DNA of 64,000 bases, from contig NZ_JAZGLW010000001.1 of the NCBI RefSeq assembly GCF_036409155.1, positions 3,224,001 through 3,288,000 on the forward strand, in the 5' to 3' direction. The translations under genes and the position numbers were made by a program. Numbering within the stretch: position 1 is the stretch's first letter; every line of letters begins with the position of its first letter. This DNA is from Mycobacterium sp. 050128 (GTDB taxonomy: Bacteria; Actinomycetota; Actinomycetes; Mycobacteriales; Mycobacteriaceae). The notes under the pieces are model-generated. The model was not told the DNA's origin and made no database searches. It worked only from the letters and a program-made list of their open reading frames with translations. Shown in pieces: positions 36,799 to 46,258 of this stretch.

Positions 36799-37392
36799 GT
36801 GCGCAAATGGAAGCGGGTTGAGACCGCCGACGGTCCCCGTTTCCGGTCCTCATTGGCTCCGCACGAGGCGGAGCTGCTGAAGAATCTGGTGGGCGCGTTG
36901 ATCGGCTTGCTCGACGAGCGCGAATCCTCTTCGCCGCCAGACGAACTCGAGGAGATCACCGGCATCAAGACCGGAAATTCGGAGCCGCCGCGAGATCCGA
37001 CGCTGCGCCGGCTGCTGCCGGACTTCTTCCGGCCCGACGACGAGGACGCGTCGAGCATCGGGTCGCAAACACCCGAAGGCCTCAACTCCGCGCTGCGCAG
37101 TCTGCACGAGCCGGAGATTATCGACACCAAACGTGTTGCGGCACAGCAGTTGTTGCGCACAATTCCGGATAGCGGCGGACGGTTCGAGCTGAGCGAGGAC
37201 CAGGCCAACGCCTGGATCTCGGCCGTCAACGACATTCGGCTGGCGCTGGGAGTCATGCTCGAAATCGGGCCAAACGGGCCGGAACGGCTGCCGGCCGACC
37301 ATCCGATGGCCACCCACTTCGACGTCTACCAGTGGCTGACCGTGCTGCAGGAATACCTGGTGTTGGTGCTGATGGGACCGCGGTCATCTTGA
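36799..37392 (+). CDS. DUF2017 protein (Rv1332 family)
   Basis: 197-residue acidic protein always found between clpS and the P1 peptidase in mycobacteria. Recognisable segments are RKWKRVETADGPRFRSSLAPHEAELLKNL and FDVYQWLTVLQEYLVLVLMG. No catalytic motif is visible and its function is unknown; linkage to clpS suggests a role with Clp proteolysis, which is inference. GTG 36799 starts the conserved part. Confidence 0.88.
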   Translation: MRKWKRVETADGPRFRSSLAPHEAELLKNLVGALIGLLDERESSSPPDELEEITGIKTGNSEPPRDPTLRRLLPDFFRPDDEDASSIGSQTPEGLNSALRSLHEPEIIDTKRVAAQQLLRTIPDSGGRFELSEDQANAWISAVNDIRLALGVMLEIGPNGPERLPADHPMATHFDVYQWLTVLQEYLVLVLMGPRSS

Positions 37393-37402
37393 TGGGCGCC
37401 GG

Positions 37403-38431
37403 ATGAACGCGCTCACCGATGTCGGGGGCATCCGCGTCGGCCACTATCAGCGCCTGGATCCGGACGCGGCGTTAGGCGCCGGGTGGGCCAGCGGCGTGAC
37501 CGTCGTGTTGACCCCGCCGGGGACGGTCGGCGCGGTCGATTGCCGCGGCGGCGCGCCCGGCACCCGGGAGACCGATCTGCTGGACCCGGCCAACACGGTG
37601 CGGTTCGTCGACGCGGTCCTGCTGGCCGGCGGCAGCGCCTACGGTTTGGCGGCCGCCGACGGCGTGATGCGCTGGCTGGAGGAACACGAGCGCGGCGTGG
37701 CGATGAAGGGCGGACTGGTGCCCATCGTCCCGGGCGCGGTGATCTTCGACCTGCCGGTCGGAGGTTGGCATTGCCGGCCGACGGCGAAGTTCGGCTACGC
37801 GGCCTGCGAGGCCGCCGGCGCGACGGTGGCCGTCGGCACGGTCGGCGCCGGGGTGGGCGCGCGGGCGGGCGTGCTCAAGGGCGGCATCGGCACGGCGTCG
37901 ACGACGCTGCCGTCGGGCGTCACCGTCGGCGCGGTCGTCGCGGTCAATTCCGCCGGCGAGGTCGTCGACCGGACCACCGGCCTGCCGTGGATGGCGGATG
38001 CGATCAAGGAGTTCGCGTTGACGCCGCCGCCGCCCGACCAGATCGACGCGCTCGCGCAGCTGCCTTCGCCGCTGGAACCGCTGAACACGACGATCGCGGT
38101 GGTCGCGACCGACGCGGCGCTGAGCTCCGCGGGATGCCGGCGCGTCGCGATCGCCGCCCAGGACGGCCTGGCCCGCGCCATCCGCCCGGCGCACACCCCG
38201 CTGGACGGCGACACCGTGTTCGCGCTGGCGACCGGGGCGGTCGAGGTGCCCCCGCCGGCCGATGCGCCCGCGGCCATGTCGCCGGAGACGCGGCTGGTCA
38301 CCGAGGTGGGCGCGGCCGCGGCCGATTGCCTGGCCCGTGCGGTGCTGATCGGTGTGTTGTCGGCCGGGTCGGTCGCCGGAATACCGACCTACCGCGACGC
38401 CTTGCCCGGTGCGTTCCGGACAGGGAGCTGA
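37403..38431 (+). CDS. P1-family (DmpA/BapA-type) aminopeptidase (Rv1333 family)
   Basis: 342 residues. N-terminal NALTDVGGIRVGHYQRLD and LLAGGSAYGLAAADGVMRWLEE are hallmarks of the DmpA/L-aminopeptidase fold. These enzymes cut themselves to free a catalytic Ser or Thr at the start of the beta chain; the candidate is the Thr in LNTTIAVVATDAAL (about residue 228), inferred from the family. Substrate unknown. In M. tuberculosis the next genes are mec, cysO and cysM; here only their remains follow. Confidence 0.9.
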   Translation: MNALTDVGGIRVGHYQRLDPDAALGAGWASGVTVVLTPPGTVGAVDCRGGAPGTRETDLLDPANTVRFVDAVLLAGGSAYGLAAADGVMRWLEEHERGVAMKGGLVPIVPGAVIFDLPVGGWHCRPTAKFGYAACEAAGATVAVGTVGAGVGARAGVLKGGIGTASTTLPSGVTVGAVVAVNSAGEVVDRTTGLPWMADAIKEFALTPPPPDQIDALAQLPSPLEPLNTTIAVVATDAALSSAGCRRVAIAAQDGLARAIRPAHTPLDGDTVFALATGAVEVPPPADAPAAMSPETRLVTEVGAAAADCLARAVLIGVLSAGSVAGIPTYRDALPGAFRTGS

Positions 38432-38432
38432 C

Positions 38433-38571
38433 GTGTTGGTGATCCGCGCCGGCTCGCTGGACGCGGTCCGTCACACCCGCGAGCCGGTGGAGTCCGAGGG
38501 CATCGACCGGCGCCTATGCCGGTAGCCTGGATGATGCCGAGGACGCTCTGGAAGGGCAGTTATGGGCATGA
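38433..38571 (+). pseudogene. Deletion scar of mec-cysO-cysM
   Basis: Three pieces are joined in 139 bp. GTG 38433 starts VLVIRA, the opening of the Mec protease as I recall it from M. tuberculosis. It runs directly into SLDAVRHTREPVESEGI, which resembles an internal CysM segment (VDAVRRTRELVHTEGI), and then hits a stop at 38523. In another frame, 38506-38571 reads [19 protein letters not shown] and stop, nearly identical to the C terminus of CysM. So mec, cysO and most of cysM are lost by at least two deletions. The stop of the cysM tail still overlaps the rhomboid ATG at 38562, keeping the ancestral junction. The pathway lost is CysO thiocarboxylate-dependent cysteine synthesis. Confidence 0.85.
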
Positions 38572-39221
38572 GCCCGAGACAGCAACGCGTACCCGCTACA
38601 CGGAAAAAGCGGTCCGAGTGGGTGGTGGGCGGGGCCACCATCCTCACCTTTGTCGCGCTGCTCTACCTGATCGAACTGTTCGACCAACTGTCGCGGCATT
38701 CCCTGGACGCAAACGGCATCAGGCCGCTGGAAACCGACGGCCTGTGGGGGATCGTCTTCGCACCCGTGCTGCACGCCAACTGGCAGCACCTGATGGCAAA
38801 TACCGTTCCCCTGCTAGTGCTCGGATTTTTGATGACCCTGGCCGGGTTGTCCCGCTTCGTGTGGGCGACCGCGATCGTGTGGATCCTGGGCGGCTTCGGC
38901 ACCTGGCTGATCGGCAACTGGGGCAGCAACTGCGGGCCGACGGACCATATCGGGGCCTCCGGGCTGATCTTCGGCTGGCTGGCCTTTCTGCTGGTCTTCG
39001 GGATATTCGTGCGCCGGTTCGTCGACATCGTCATCGGCCTGGTGGTGCTGTTCATCTACGGTGGCGTGCTGCTCGGCGCGATGCCCGTGCTCGGTCAATG
39101 CGGCGGGGTGTCCTGGCAGGGCCACCTGTGTGGCGCCATCGCCGGCGTCGTCGCCGCGTATGTGTTGTCCGGTCCCGAACGTAAGGCCAGGGCGAAGCGA
39201 AAAGCCGGCACGCACTCATGA
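38562..39221 (+). CDS. Rhomboid-family intramembrane serine protease (Rv1337 family)
   Basis: 219 residues with six or so membrane helices. The catalytic Ser is in [16 protein letters not shown] (GxSG), the His in [17 protein letters not shown], and the conserved HxxxN of helix 2 is in [18 protein letters not shown]. Start is ATG 38562 or the in-frame ATG 38568. The N-terminal tail is about 20 residues shorter than in M. tuberculosis. Its start overlaps the residual cysM end, and its stop overlaps the murI start (ATGA). Confidence 0.94.
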   Translation: MGMSPRQQRVPATRKKRSEWVVGGATILTFVALLYLIELFDQLSRHSLDANGIRPLETDGLWGIVFAPVLHANWQHLMANTVPLLVLGFLMTLAGLSRFVWATAIVWILGGFGTWLIGNWGSNCGPTDHIGASGLIFGWLAFLLVFGIFVRRFVDIVIGLVVLFIYGGVLLGAMPVLGQCGGVSWQGHLCGAIAGVVAAYVLSGPERKARAKRKAGTHS

Positions 39222-40033
39222 GCTCGCGGTTAGCGCCCGTCGGGATCTTCGACTCCGGCGTCGGGGGACTGACGGTGGCCCGCGCGATCATCGACCAACT
39301 GCCGGACGAGGACATCGTCTACGTCGGTGACACCGGCAACGGCCCCTACGGCCCGCTCACCATTCCCGAGGTGCGCGCCCACGCCCTGGCCATCGGTGAC
39401 GATCTGGTCGGCCGCGGGGTGAAGGCGTTGGTGATCGCCTGCAACACCGCGTCGGCGGCCTGCCTGCGCGATGCCCGCGAACGCTACGACGTGCCCGTCG
39501 TCGAGGTGATCCTGCCGGCCGTGCGCCGCGCCGTGGCCACCACCCGCAACGGCCGCATCGGCGTGATCGGCACCCAGGCCACCATCACGTCGCACGCCTA
39601 CCAGGACGCGTTCGCCGCCGCCCGTGACACCGAGATCACCGCGGTGGCCTGCCCGCGCTTCGTCGACTTCGTCGAGCGCGGCGTGACGAGCGGGCGTCAG
39701 GTCCTGGGACTGGCCGAGGGATACCTGGAGCCGCTGCAACGCGCTCAGGTCGACACGCTGGTGCTGGGCTGCACGCACTACCCGCTGCTATCGGGGTTGA
39801 TTCAGCTGGCAATGGGCGAAAACGTGACGCTCGTTTCCAGCGCCGAGGAAACCGCCAAGGAAGTGCTCCGGGTGCTCACCGAACAGGATTTGCTGCGCCC
39901 GCATGACGCGCCGCCGGCGACGCGAGTCTTCGAAGCCACCGGCGACCCCGATGCCTTCACCAAACTGGCGGCGCGATTCCTGGGGCCCGCCGTCAGCGGC
40001 GTCCGGCCGGTGCACCGCTCGCCGATTGGCTAG
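39218..40033 (+). CDS. murI: Glutamate racemase
   Basis: 271-residue cofactor-independent racemase supplying D-glutamate for peptidoglycan. The two catalytic cysteines are in [10 protein letters not shown] and LGCTHYPLL, and the N-terminal [16 protein letters not shown] binds substrate. ATG 39218 overlaps the rhomboid stop. Length equals that of the M. tuberculosis enzyme. Confidence 0.97.
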   Translation: MSSRLAPVGIFDSGVGGLTVARAIIDQLPDEDIVYVGDTGNGPYGPLTIPEVRAHALAIGDDLVGRGVKALVIACNTASAACLRDARERYDVPVVEVILPAVRRAVATTRNGRIGVIGTQATITSHAYQDAFAAARDTEITAVACPRFVDFVERGVTSGRQVLGLAEGYLEPLQRAQVDTLVLGCTHYPLLSGLIQLAMGENVTLVSSAEETAKEVLRVLTEQDLLRPHDAPPATRVFEATGDPDAFTKLAARFLGPAVSGVRPVHRSPIG

Positions 40034-40109
40034 CCGGCAGAAGATTCTCATCACATCAATCACGCGATGTTTTTCTCACGGCGCTTCCGGGCATGGCACA
40101 GTAGTGCCT

Positions 40110-40889
40110 GTGCGAATAACCGTGCTCGGCTGCTCGGGCAGCGTGGTCGGTCCGGACTCGCCAGCGTCGGGATATTTGCTTCGGGCTCCGGACACTCCGC
40201 CGCTGGTCCTGGACTTTGGCGGGGGTGTGCTCGGCGCCTTACAGCGCCACGCCGACCCGGCTTCCGTGCACGTGCTGTTGTCCCATCTGCATGCCGACCA
40301 TTGCCTGGATATGCCGGGGCTGTTCGTGTGGCGCCGCTACCACCCCTCGTCGCGTCCGCTCGGCAAGGCGATGTTGTACGGCCCCAGCGACACCTGGTCG
40401 CGGTTGGGCGCCGCGTCGTCGCCCTACGGCGGTGAAATCGACGACTGCTCGGACATATTCGACGTCCGTCACTGGGTCGACGGCGAGCCGGTCGAAGTCG
40501 GGGCACTGTCCGTGACACCACGCGTTGTCGCACATCCCACCGAGTCCTACGGCTTGCGGATCACCGATCCCAGCGGAGCGTCGTTCGTCTACAGCGGGGA
40601 CACCGGAGTCTGCGATCAGCTCGTCGAGCTGGCTCGCGACGCCGACGTGTTCCTGTGCGAGGCGTCCTGGACGCACGCGCCGGATCGCCCGCCCGACCTG
40701 CACCTGTCGGGCACCGAAGCCGGCCGGGTCGCGGCACAGGCCGGCGTCCGCGAGCTGCTGCTGACCCACATACCGCCGTGGACCTCGCGGGAGGACGTGA
40801 TCAGCGAGGCCAAGGCCGAGTTCGACGGTCCCGTGCACGCCGTGGTGTGCAACGAGACATTCGACGTTCGGCACTCCGAACGAGTCTGA
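40110..40889 (+). CDS. Metallo-beta-lactamase-fold phosphodiesterase (Rv1339 family)
   Basis: 259 residues. The metal-binding motif HLHADHCLD follows the first strands (ITVLGCSGSVVGPDSPASGYLL), and later ligands are in VAHPTESYGLRI, YSGDTGVCDQL and THIPPWTSRE. The M. tuberculosis homologue has been described as a cAMP phosphodiesterase. GTG 40110 (MRITVLGC) was chosen; GTG 40104 is equally possible. The adenylate cyclase at 20384 and a CRP-like site at 57205 are in the same window, but no direct link is shown. Confidence 0.9.
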   Translation: MRITVLGCSGSVVGPDSPASGYLLRAPDTPPLVLDFGGGVLGALQRHADPASVHVLLSHLHADHCLDMPGLFVWRRYHPSSRPLGKAMLYGPSDTWSRLGAASSPYGGEIDDCSDIFDVRHWVDGEPVEVGALSVTPRVVAHPTESYGLRITDPSGASFVYSGDTGVCDQLVELARDADVFLCEASWTHAPDRPPDLHLSGTEAGRVAAQAGVRELLLTHIPPWTSREDVISEAKAEFDGPVHAVVCNETFDVRHSERV

Positions 40890-40945
40890 TTCAGCCGACC
40901 TGCCTGCGTGACGGACCGGCGGGCCAGGGTGGCTAGGGTGATTGG

Positions 40946-41725
40946 GTGTCAAAACGAGAAGACGGTCGCAATGACGACGAGCTTCGCCCGGTGGTCATCA
41001 CGCGGGGCTTCACCGAGAATCCCGCGGGTTCGGTCCTGATCGGATTTGGTGGAACCAAAGTCCTGTGCACCGCGAGCGTCACCGAGGGAGTACCGCGCTG
41101 GCGCAAGGGGACTGGATTGGGCTGGCTGACCGCGGAGTACGCCATGCTGCCGTCGGCCACCCACACTCGCTCCGACCGGGAATCGGTGAAGGGCCGGCTG
41201 TCCGGGCGCACCCAGGAAATCAGTCGGCTGATCGGTCGATCGCTGCGCGCGTGCATCGATCTGGCGGCGTTGGGGGAGAACACGATCGCCGTCGATTGCG
41301 ATGTGCTGCAGGCCGACGGCGGTACCCGCACGGCGGCGATCACGGGTGCCTACGTGGCGCTGGCCGACGCGGTCACCTACCTGTCGGCGGCGGGCAAGCT
41401 GTCGGATCCGCGGCCGTTGTCGTGCGCGATCGCGGCGGTCAGCGTCGGTGTGGTCGACGGCAGGGTCCGCGTCGACCTGCCCTACGAGGAGGACTCGCGC
41501 GCCGAGGTCGACATGAACGTCGTCGCCACCGACACCGGAACCCTGGTCGAAATCCAGGGCACCGGCGAGGGTGCGACCTTCCCGCGCTCGACGCTGGACA
41601 AGCTGCTCGATATGGCGCTCGGCGCGTGCGACACACTGTTCGCCGCCCAGCGCGAGGCGCTGGAGTTGCCGTACCCGGGCGTGTTGCCCGAAGGCCCGAA
41701 CTCCCCGAAGGCGTTCGGCAGCTGA
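40946..41725 (+). CDS. rph: Ribonuclease PH
   Basis: 259-residue 3'-5' phosphorolytic exoribonuclease that trims tRNA 3' ends. Conserved stretches are [62 protein letters not shown] and the phosphate-binding/active-site [15 protein letters not shown] 40946. Its stop is followed 2 bp later by the GTG of rdgB. Confidence 0.97.
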   Translation: MSKREDGRNDDELRPVVITRGFTENPAGSVLIGFGGTKVLCTASVTEGVPRWRKGTGLGWLTAEYAMLPSATHTRSDRESVKGRLSGRTQEISRLIGRSLRACIDLAALGENTIAVDCDVLQADGGTRTAAITGAYVALADAVTYLSAAGKLSDPRPLSCAIAAVSVGVVDGRVRVDLPYEEDSRAEVDMNVVATDTGTLVEIQGTGEGATFPRSTLDKLLDMALGACDTLFAAQREALELPYPGVLPEGPNSPKAFGS

Positions 41726-41727
41726 CC

Positions 41728-42375
41728 GTGCCGGATGGTGACGACCCGCCGCGCCCGGCTTCGCCGCCCTTGCGATCGTCACGGCTGCTGGTCGCCAGCC
41801 GCAACCCCAAGAAGCTGGCCGAACTGCGCCGGGTGCTGGACGGCGCCGGCCTGTCGGAGCTCACGCTGGTGTCGCTCAACGACGTGGCGCCCTTCGACGA
41901 GGCGCCGGAAACCGGTGCGACGTTCGAGGACAACGCCTTGGCCAAGGCGCGAGATGCGTTCGCGGCCACCGGGTTAGCGACCGTCGCGGACGATTCCGGT
42001 CTGGAGGTGGCGGCGCTGCGTGGTATGCCCGGCGTGCTGTCGGCGCGTTGGGCGGGCGCTCACGGCGACGACGCCGCCAACACCGCGCTGCTGCTTGCCC
42101 AATTGCGTGATGTGCCCGACGAACGGCGTTCCGCGGCATTTGTGTCCGCTTGCGCGCTGGTGTCGGGCAGTGGCGAAGTCGTCGTCCGCGGCGAGTGGCC
42201 GGGCACGATCGCCCGCGAGCCGCGCGGCGACGGCGGCTTCGGCTACGACCCGGTGTTCATCCCGGTTGGCTTTGCGCGCACCGCGGCGGAATTGAGTCCC
42301 GCGGAGAAGGACGCGGCCTCGCATCGTGGTCGCGCGCTGGCGCTGTTGCTGCCCGCCCTGCGCGCGTTGGCCTGA
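41728..42375 (+). CDS. rdgB: dITP/XTP pyrophosphatase (RdgB/HAM1 family)
   Basis: 215 residues. It hydrolyses non-canonical purine nucleoside triphosphates to keep them out of DNA. Family motifs are LLVASRNPKKLAELRRVL, TFEDNALAKARDAF, ATVADDSGLEVAAL and GDGGFGYDPVFIP. GTG 41728 gives a 14-residue proline-rich lead; a TTG at 41770 would start right at the core. Lies 2 bp after rph, so the two are co-translated. Confidence 0.94.
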   Translation: MPDGDDPPRPASPPLRSSRLLVASRNPKKLAELRRVLDGAGLSELTLVSLNDVAPFDEAPETGATFEDNALAKARDAFAATGLATVADDSGLEVAALRGMPGVLSARWAGAHGDDAANTALLLAQLRDVPDERRSAAFVSACALVSGSGEVVVRGEWPGTIAREPRGDGGFGYDPVFIPVGFARTAAELSPAEKDAASHRGRALALLLPALRALA

Positions 42376-42386
42376 GCGCAGTCGGC

Positions 42387-42737
42387 CTACAACCCGAAGC
42401 GGGCCTTGATGTCCTTGGTCTGGAAGTGCTCGACGATGATGCCCAGCAGCGGGATGGTGCCCGCCAGCAGCACGCCGATGGTCTTGCCGATCGGCCAGCG
42501 GACCTTGATGGCCAGATTGAAAGCCGTTAGCACGTAAGCGAAATACACCCAGCCGTGCACGATCCCGATCCACCGGATCTCGTGGTGGAACACCAGATGG
42601 GAGACGATCTCGTAGCACAGTGCGATCAGCCACAGACCCGTCGTCCACGTCATGATCCGGTAGCCGAGCAGGGCGGGGCGGATGCGGTCGGCGGAGACGG
42701 CCGCGCTGGTTTCGGAGGGTGTCTCGGGCGTGGTCAT
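42387..42737 (-). CDS. DUF3817 membrane protein (Rv1342c family)
   Basis: 116 residues with three hydrophobic helices (IMTWTTGLWLIALCYEIV, IVHGWVYFAYVLTAFNLAI, VLLAGTIPLLGIIVEHF). It is a small conserved mycobacterial inner-membrane protein of unknown function. ATG 42737 overlaps the stop of the upstream lprD gene (ATGA). It ends 11 bp from the stop of rdgB on the other strand. Confidence 0.9.
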   Translation of the reverse strand: MTTPETPSETSAAVSADRIRPALLGYRIMTWTTGLWLIALCYEIVSHLVFHHEIRWIGIVHGWVYFAYVLTAFNLAIKVRWPIGKTIGVLLAGTIPLLGIIVEHFQTKDIKARFGL

Positions 42738-43129
42738 GCGGTGGTCCTCTTCTGCTTTTCGGCATCTTCGGCTGCGAGCTGGGCCAGGTAAGCGTTGTAC
42801 TCCCGCAAGGCGGGGTCGTCGTCGGACGGTTGCTCCGCGGGCGCGCGCCGCTCGGGCAGCAGCCCGGCCGGGATCTCGGTGACCGCCCCGTGGTTGCGTG
42901 GCTCCGGCGGTGCCTGTTCGTAGCGGACGAAGTTGCGGTACGCATAGACGCAGAACCACGCGAACAACGGCCACTGTAATGCGTAGCCGAGGTTTTGGAA
43001 CGTGCCCGACGGGGACTCGAAGCGTGTCCATTGCCACCAGCCCAAGGCCAGGCAGCCACCGGCCGCAACGATCGCCAAAGCGATCAGTGCGGGCCGATGA
43101 TGGCGCTTGCGACGGGCCTCACTGGACAC
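42734..43129 (-). CDS. lprD: Conserved membrane/lipoprotein LprD (Rv1343c family)
   Basis: 131 residues. The first hydrophobic segment (ALIALAIVAAGGCLALGWWQW) has a lipobox-like AAGGC, and the second is ALQWPLFAWFCVYAY. The hydrophilic tail is Pro/Glu rich. The GTG start 43129 (MSSEARRKRHHRPALI) gives the family length; an upstream in-frame start adds only basic sequence. Together with DUF3817 it forms a two-gene unit divergent from the iron-regulated mbtL. Confidence 0.87.
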   Translation of the reverse strand: MSSEARRKRHHRPALIALAIVAAGGCLALGWWQWTRFESPSGTFQNLGYALQWPLFAWFCVYAYRNFVRYEQAPPEPRNHGAVTEIPAGLLPERRAPAEQPSDDDPALREYNAYLAQLAAEDAEKQKRTTA

Positions 43130-43222
43130 CCCTCGACGGTACCGCGCGCTCTTGACGCCCCGTGACGGCAGCGCGGTGGGTTCGCTGAGCGGCCGATGTG
43201 GCGAAGCTCTCACCGCTCAATA

Positions 43223-43241
43223 AAAGGCTAGCCTTGCCTTA
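43223..43241 (+). promoter_or_regulatory. IdeR-like iron box upstream of mbtL
   Basis: AAAGGCTAGCCTTGCCTTA, 13 of 19 positions fitting the TTAGGTTAGGCTAACCTAA consensus, with a GGCTAGCC core palindrome. It ends 24 bp before the mbtL ATG, a position suited to repression by iron-loaded IdeR. Confidence 0.65.
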
Positions 43242-43265
43242 CTTGGGCGGGTAAGGTCCCTCGCC

Positions 43266-43514
43266 ATGGCCTCCTCTTCCGACGCGGTGACCACTGCGCT
43301 GCAAAGCATTCTGCGTGACGATCTCAACGTCGACATGGCCCGGGTTACGCCGGACGCCAGGCTGGTCGACGATGTCGGGTTGGATTCGGTGGCCTTTGCT
43401 GTAGGCATGGTCGCCATCGAAGAGCGGCTCGGCGTCGCGCTGTCCGAGGAAGAGCTACTGAACTGCGACACGGTCGGCGATCTGGACGCGGCGATCGCGG
43501 CGAAAACTTCGTAA
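43266..43514 (+). CDS. mbtL: Mycobactin acyl carrier protein
   Basis: 82-residue acyl carrier protein. The phosphopantetheine serine is in [13 protein letters not shown] (Ser41). It carries the fatty acyl chain that MbtM activates and MbtN desaturates, before MbtK moves it to the mycobactin hydroxylysine. ATG 43266; its TAA overlaps the ATG of mbtM (TAATG), indicating coupled translation. An IdeR-like box lies just upstream. Confidence 0.95.
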   Translation: MASSSDAVTTALQSILRDDLNVDMARVTPDARLVDDVGLDSVAFAVGMVAIEERLGVALSEEELLNCDTVGDLDAAIAAKTS

Positions 43515-45087
43515 TGAGCGATCTCGCGGCGGCGATCACGCGGTCGATGCAGACCGCAACCTCCGAATTGGCTGTCTTCGACAAGGCGACATCGGACTGG
43601 AAGCGGATCCCGTGGCCGGAAGTGCACGGGTTAGCCGAAGGGGTCGCGGCCTGGCTCCTTGACCATGACCGACCCGCCGCGGTCGGTCTGGTCGGCGAGC
43701 CGACCGTGAGTTCATCGCCGCGATCCAGGGTTCGTGGCTGACCGGCGCGGCCATCTCGATCCTGCCGGGACCGGTCAGAGGCGCGCACTCGCAGCACTGG
43801 GCGGAGTCGACGCTGACCCGGTTTGCCGGCATCGGGGTGGGCGCTGTACTAAGCCACGGCCCGCACTTGGAAAGTCTGCGAGCGGCTGCGCGCGCGGGCA
43901 TCATCACCGACGACCTCGCCACCGCGGCGCGCACCAACCGCTCGGCTTCGGGCATCCCGCACGCCGACACGATTGGCCCGGCCATCCTGCAGGGCACGGC
44001 GGGATCGACCGGATCGCCCAAAACCGCGATGCTGTCGCCGGGTGCCGTGCTCAGCAACATGCGCGGTCTCGATCAGCGATTCACCTTCGACCCGTCCCGT
44101 GACGTTGTTTGCTCATGGCTGCCGCTGTTTCACGACATGGGGCTTACCTGCGTACTGGCCTCGACGCTGGCCGGGATGCCACTGTGGCTGTCTTCGCCGA
44201 CGGCGTTCTCCGCATCGCCGTTCGAGTGGCTGAAGTGGCTCTCGGAAAGCCGTGCGTCGATCACCGCCGCGCCCAACCTCGCCTACAACATCCTCGGCAT
44301 GTACGCGGCGCTGGTGTCCGACGTCGATCTCAGCGCCATGCGGGTCGCGATCAACGGGGGCGAACCGGTGGACTGCGACGGCTTTGCGCGGTTCGCAAAA
44401 GCCATGGCGCCGTTCGGGTTTGATGGTGGTGCGCTGGCGCCGTCGTACGGCCTTGCCGAGTCCACCTGCGCGGTCGCCCTGCCCGCGCCCGGTACCGGAT
44501 TGACCTTTGCCACGGTCTCGGACGACAGCGGTTCGGGCAAATACGCCGTGCTGGGAGAGGCGCTTGACGGAATGGACATCCGGGTCGTATCCAGCGATCG
44601 CTATGCCGGCACGGCCGACCGCGAGATCGGTGAGATCGAGATTCGCGGTACGTCGATGATGGATGGCTACCTGGGGCACCCGGCCATCGATCGCGAAGAC
44701 TGGTTTCCCACCGGCGATTTGGGCTTCTTCGACGACGGTGGCCTGGTCGTGTGTGGCCGGGCCAAGGAAATCATATCGATCGCGGGACGCAACATCTTCC
44801 CGACGGAGATCGAGCTGATCGCGGCACAAGTCCCCGGGGTGCGGGAGGGCTGCGTGGTCGCCCTGGGCACCGGCGAGCGGTCCGCTCGCCCCGGGCTGGT
44901 CGTCGCGGCCGAGTTCAAAGGTGATGACCAGACGCAGGCCCGCACCGAGGTGATCCAGCGCATCGCGTCGGTATGCGGAATCGTGCCGGCCGACGTGGTT
45001 TTCATGTCGCCGGGTTCGCTGCCGCGCACCTCGTCGGGCAAACTTCGCCGGCTGGAAGTGCGGCGAACCCTCGAGCTGGTGGACTGA
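43514..45087 (+). pseudogene. mbtM: Mycobactin fatty-acyl-AMP ligase, frameshifted
   Basis: Encodes the adenylating enzyme (FadD33) that loads the long acyl chain on MbtL. The first frame from ATG 43514 gives [15 protein letters not shown] through VGLVGEPTV (about 65 residues), then leaves frame and stops at 43741. From 43709 the next frame continues the protein exactly ([26 protein letters not shown]) to the stop at 45087. Reading GTGAG at 43706-43710 as GTGGAG restores one 525-residue chain of normal family length. The AMP motif [15 protein letters not shown] and the C-terminal lysine region [12 protein letters not shown] are in the downstream part. A shorter protein could start at 43837 but would lack the first 110 or so residues. 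Real mutation or base-calling error cannot be told from one sequence. Confidence 0.88.
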
Positions 45088-45088
45088 C

Positions 45089-46258
45089 GTGACCGCGACA
45101 GGCCAGACGGTTTTCGACGCCGACTACCGCGCGCTGCTTTCCGAGACGTTCGATCACCGCGTCACCGAGTGGACTTCTGAAGCCGAAGCACGGCAACGCT
45201 TTCCGCGCAAGATGATCGAGCATCTGGGAGCAAGCGGTGTCTTCAGCGCCAAGTGGACCGACCAGGTCCAACCCGACGTCGGCAAGCTCATCGAGCTTGC
45301 CCTGGCGCTGGGCCATCTGGCGTCGGCCGGTATCGGAGTGGGCGTCAGCCTGCACGACTCGGCCATCGCCGTGCTGCGCCGGTTCGGCAAATCGGACTAC
45401 CTGAAGGACGTCTGCGAAAAGGCGATTCGTGGCGAGGCCGTGCTATGCATCGGCGCCTCGGAAGAATCCGGCGGATCGGATCTGCAGATCGTTGAAACCG
45501 AGGTTCGCTCGCAGGACGGCGGTTTCGCGGTCCGTGGCGTCAAGAAGTTCGTCTCGCTGTCGCCGATCGCCGACCACATCATGGTCGTGGCGCGCAGCGT
45601 CGACCACGACTCGTCCAGCCGGCACGGCAACGTCGTCGTGGTGGCGGTGCCGACCACACATGTCAGCGTGCAGCAGCCCTACAACAAGGTGGGTGCCGGG
45701 CCGCTGGACACCGCGGCGGTCCACATCGATACCTGGGTCCCGGCCGATGCGATGGTCGCGCGGGCCGGCACCGGGCTGGCGGCCATCAGTTGGGGATTGG
45801 CGCACGAGCGCATGTCGATCGCCGGCCAGATCGCGGCGTCCTGCCAGCGGGTGATCGGAATTACCTTGGCCCGCATGATGAATCGGCGCCAATTCGGCAA
45901 CACCTTGTTCGAGCATCAGGCGTTGCGGCTACGGATGGCGGACCTGCAGGCGCGGGTCGACCAGCTGCGTTTCGCGCTGCACGGCATCGCCGCTGCGGGG
46001 CGGCTGGATCTGCGGGCGGCCGCGGGCATCAAGGTCACCGCGGCTCGCCTCGGCGAAGAAGTCATCGGCGAGTGCATGCACATCTTCGGCGGGTCCGGCT
46101 ATCTCGTCGACGAAACACCGCTGGGCCGGGTGTGGCGGGACATGAAGCTGGCCCGGGTCGGCGGTGGCACCGACGAAGTCCTCTGGGAATTGGTCGCGGC
46201 CGGCATGAAGGCCGACCACGTCGGCTACCAGGAGTGGGTCGCACGCTCCAACGCGTAG
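45089..46258 (+). CDS. mbtN: Mycobactin acyl-ACP dehydrogenase
   Basis: 389-residue acyl-CoA dehydrogenase-fold flavoprotein (FadE14) that puts the alpha,beta double bond into the mycobactin acyl tail on MbtL. Flavin-binding parts are [14 protein letters not shown] and VKKFVSLSP; the C-terminal half contains [22 protein letters not shown] and [24 protein letters not shown]. The usual C-terminal EGT is replaced by [15 protein letters not shown] 45089 follows the mbtM stop by 1 bp. Its end overlaps the convergent mbtK by 34 bp. Confidence 0.94.
   Translation: MTATGQTVFDADYRALLSETFDHRVTEWTSEAEARQRFPRKMIEHLGASGVFSAKWTDQVQPDVGKLIELALALGHLASAGIGVGVSLHDSAIAVLRRFGKSDYLKDVCEKAIRGEAVLCIGASEESGGSDLQIVETEVRSQDGGFAVRGVKKFVSLSPIADHIMVVARSVDHDSSSRHGNVVVVAVPTTHVSVQQPYNKVGAGPLDTAAVHIDTWVPADAMVARAGTGLAAISWGLAHERMSIAGQIAASCQRVIGITLARMMNRRQFGNTLFEHQALRLRMADLQARVDQLRFALHGIAAAGRLDLRAAAGIKVTAARLGEEVIGECMHIFGGSGYLVDETPLGRVWRDMKLARVGGGTDEVLWELVAAGMKADHVGYQEWVARSNA

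Noticed and set aside
38433..38525. A 30-residue small protein starting at GTG 38433
   Set aside because: Its residues are explained as the fused start of mec and a piece of cysM, ending at an accidental stop; there is no reason to think it is functional.
43837..45087. Treating the downstream mbtM fragment as a complete gene starting at 43837
   Set aside because: It would lack about 110 N-terminal residues that are still encoded upstream in another frame, so it is a remnant of one split gene rather than a short natural form.
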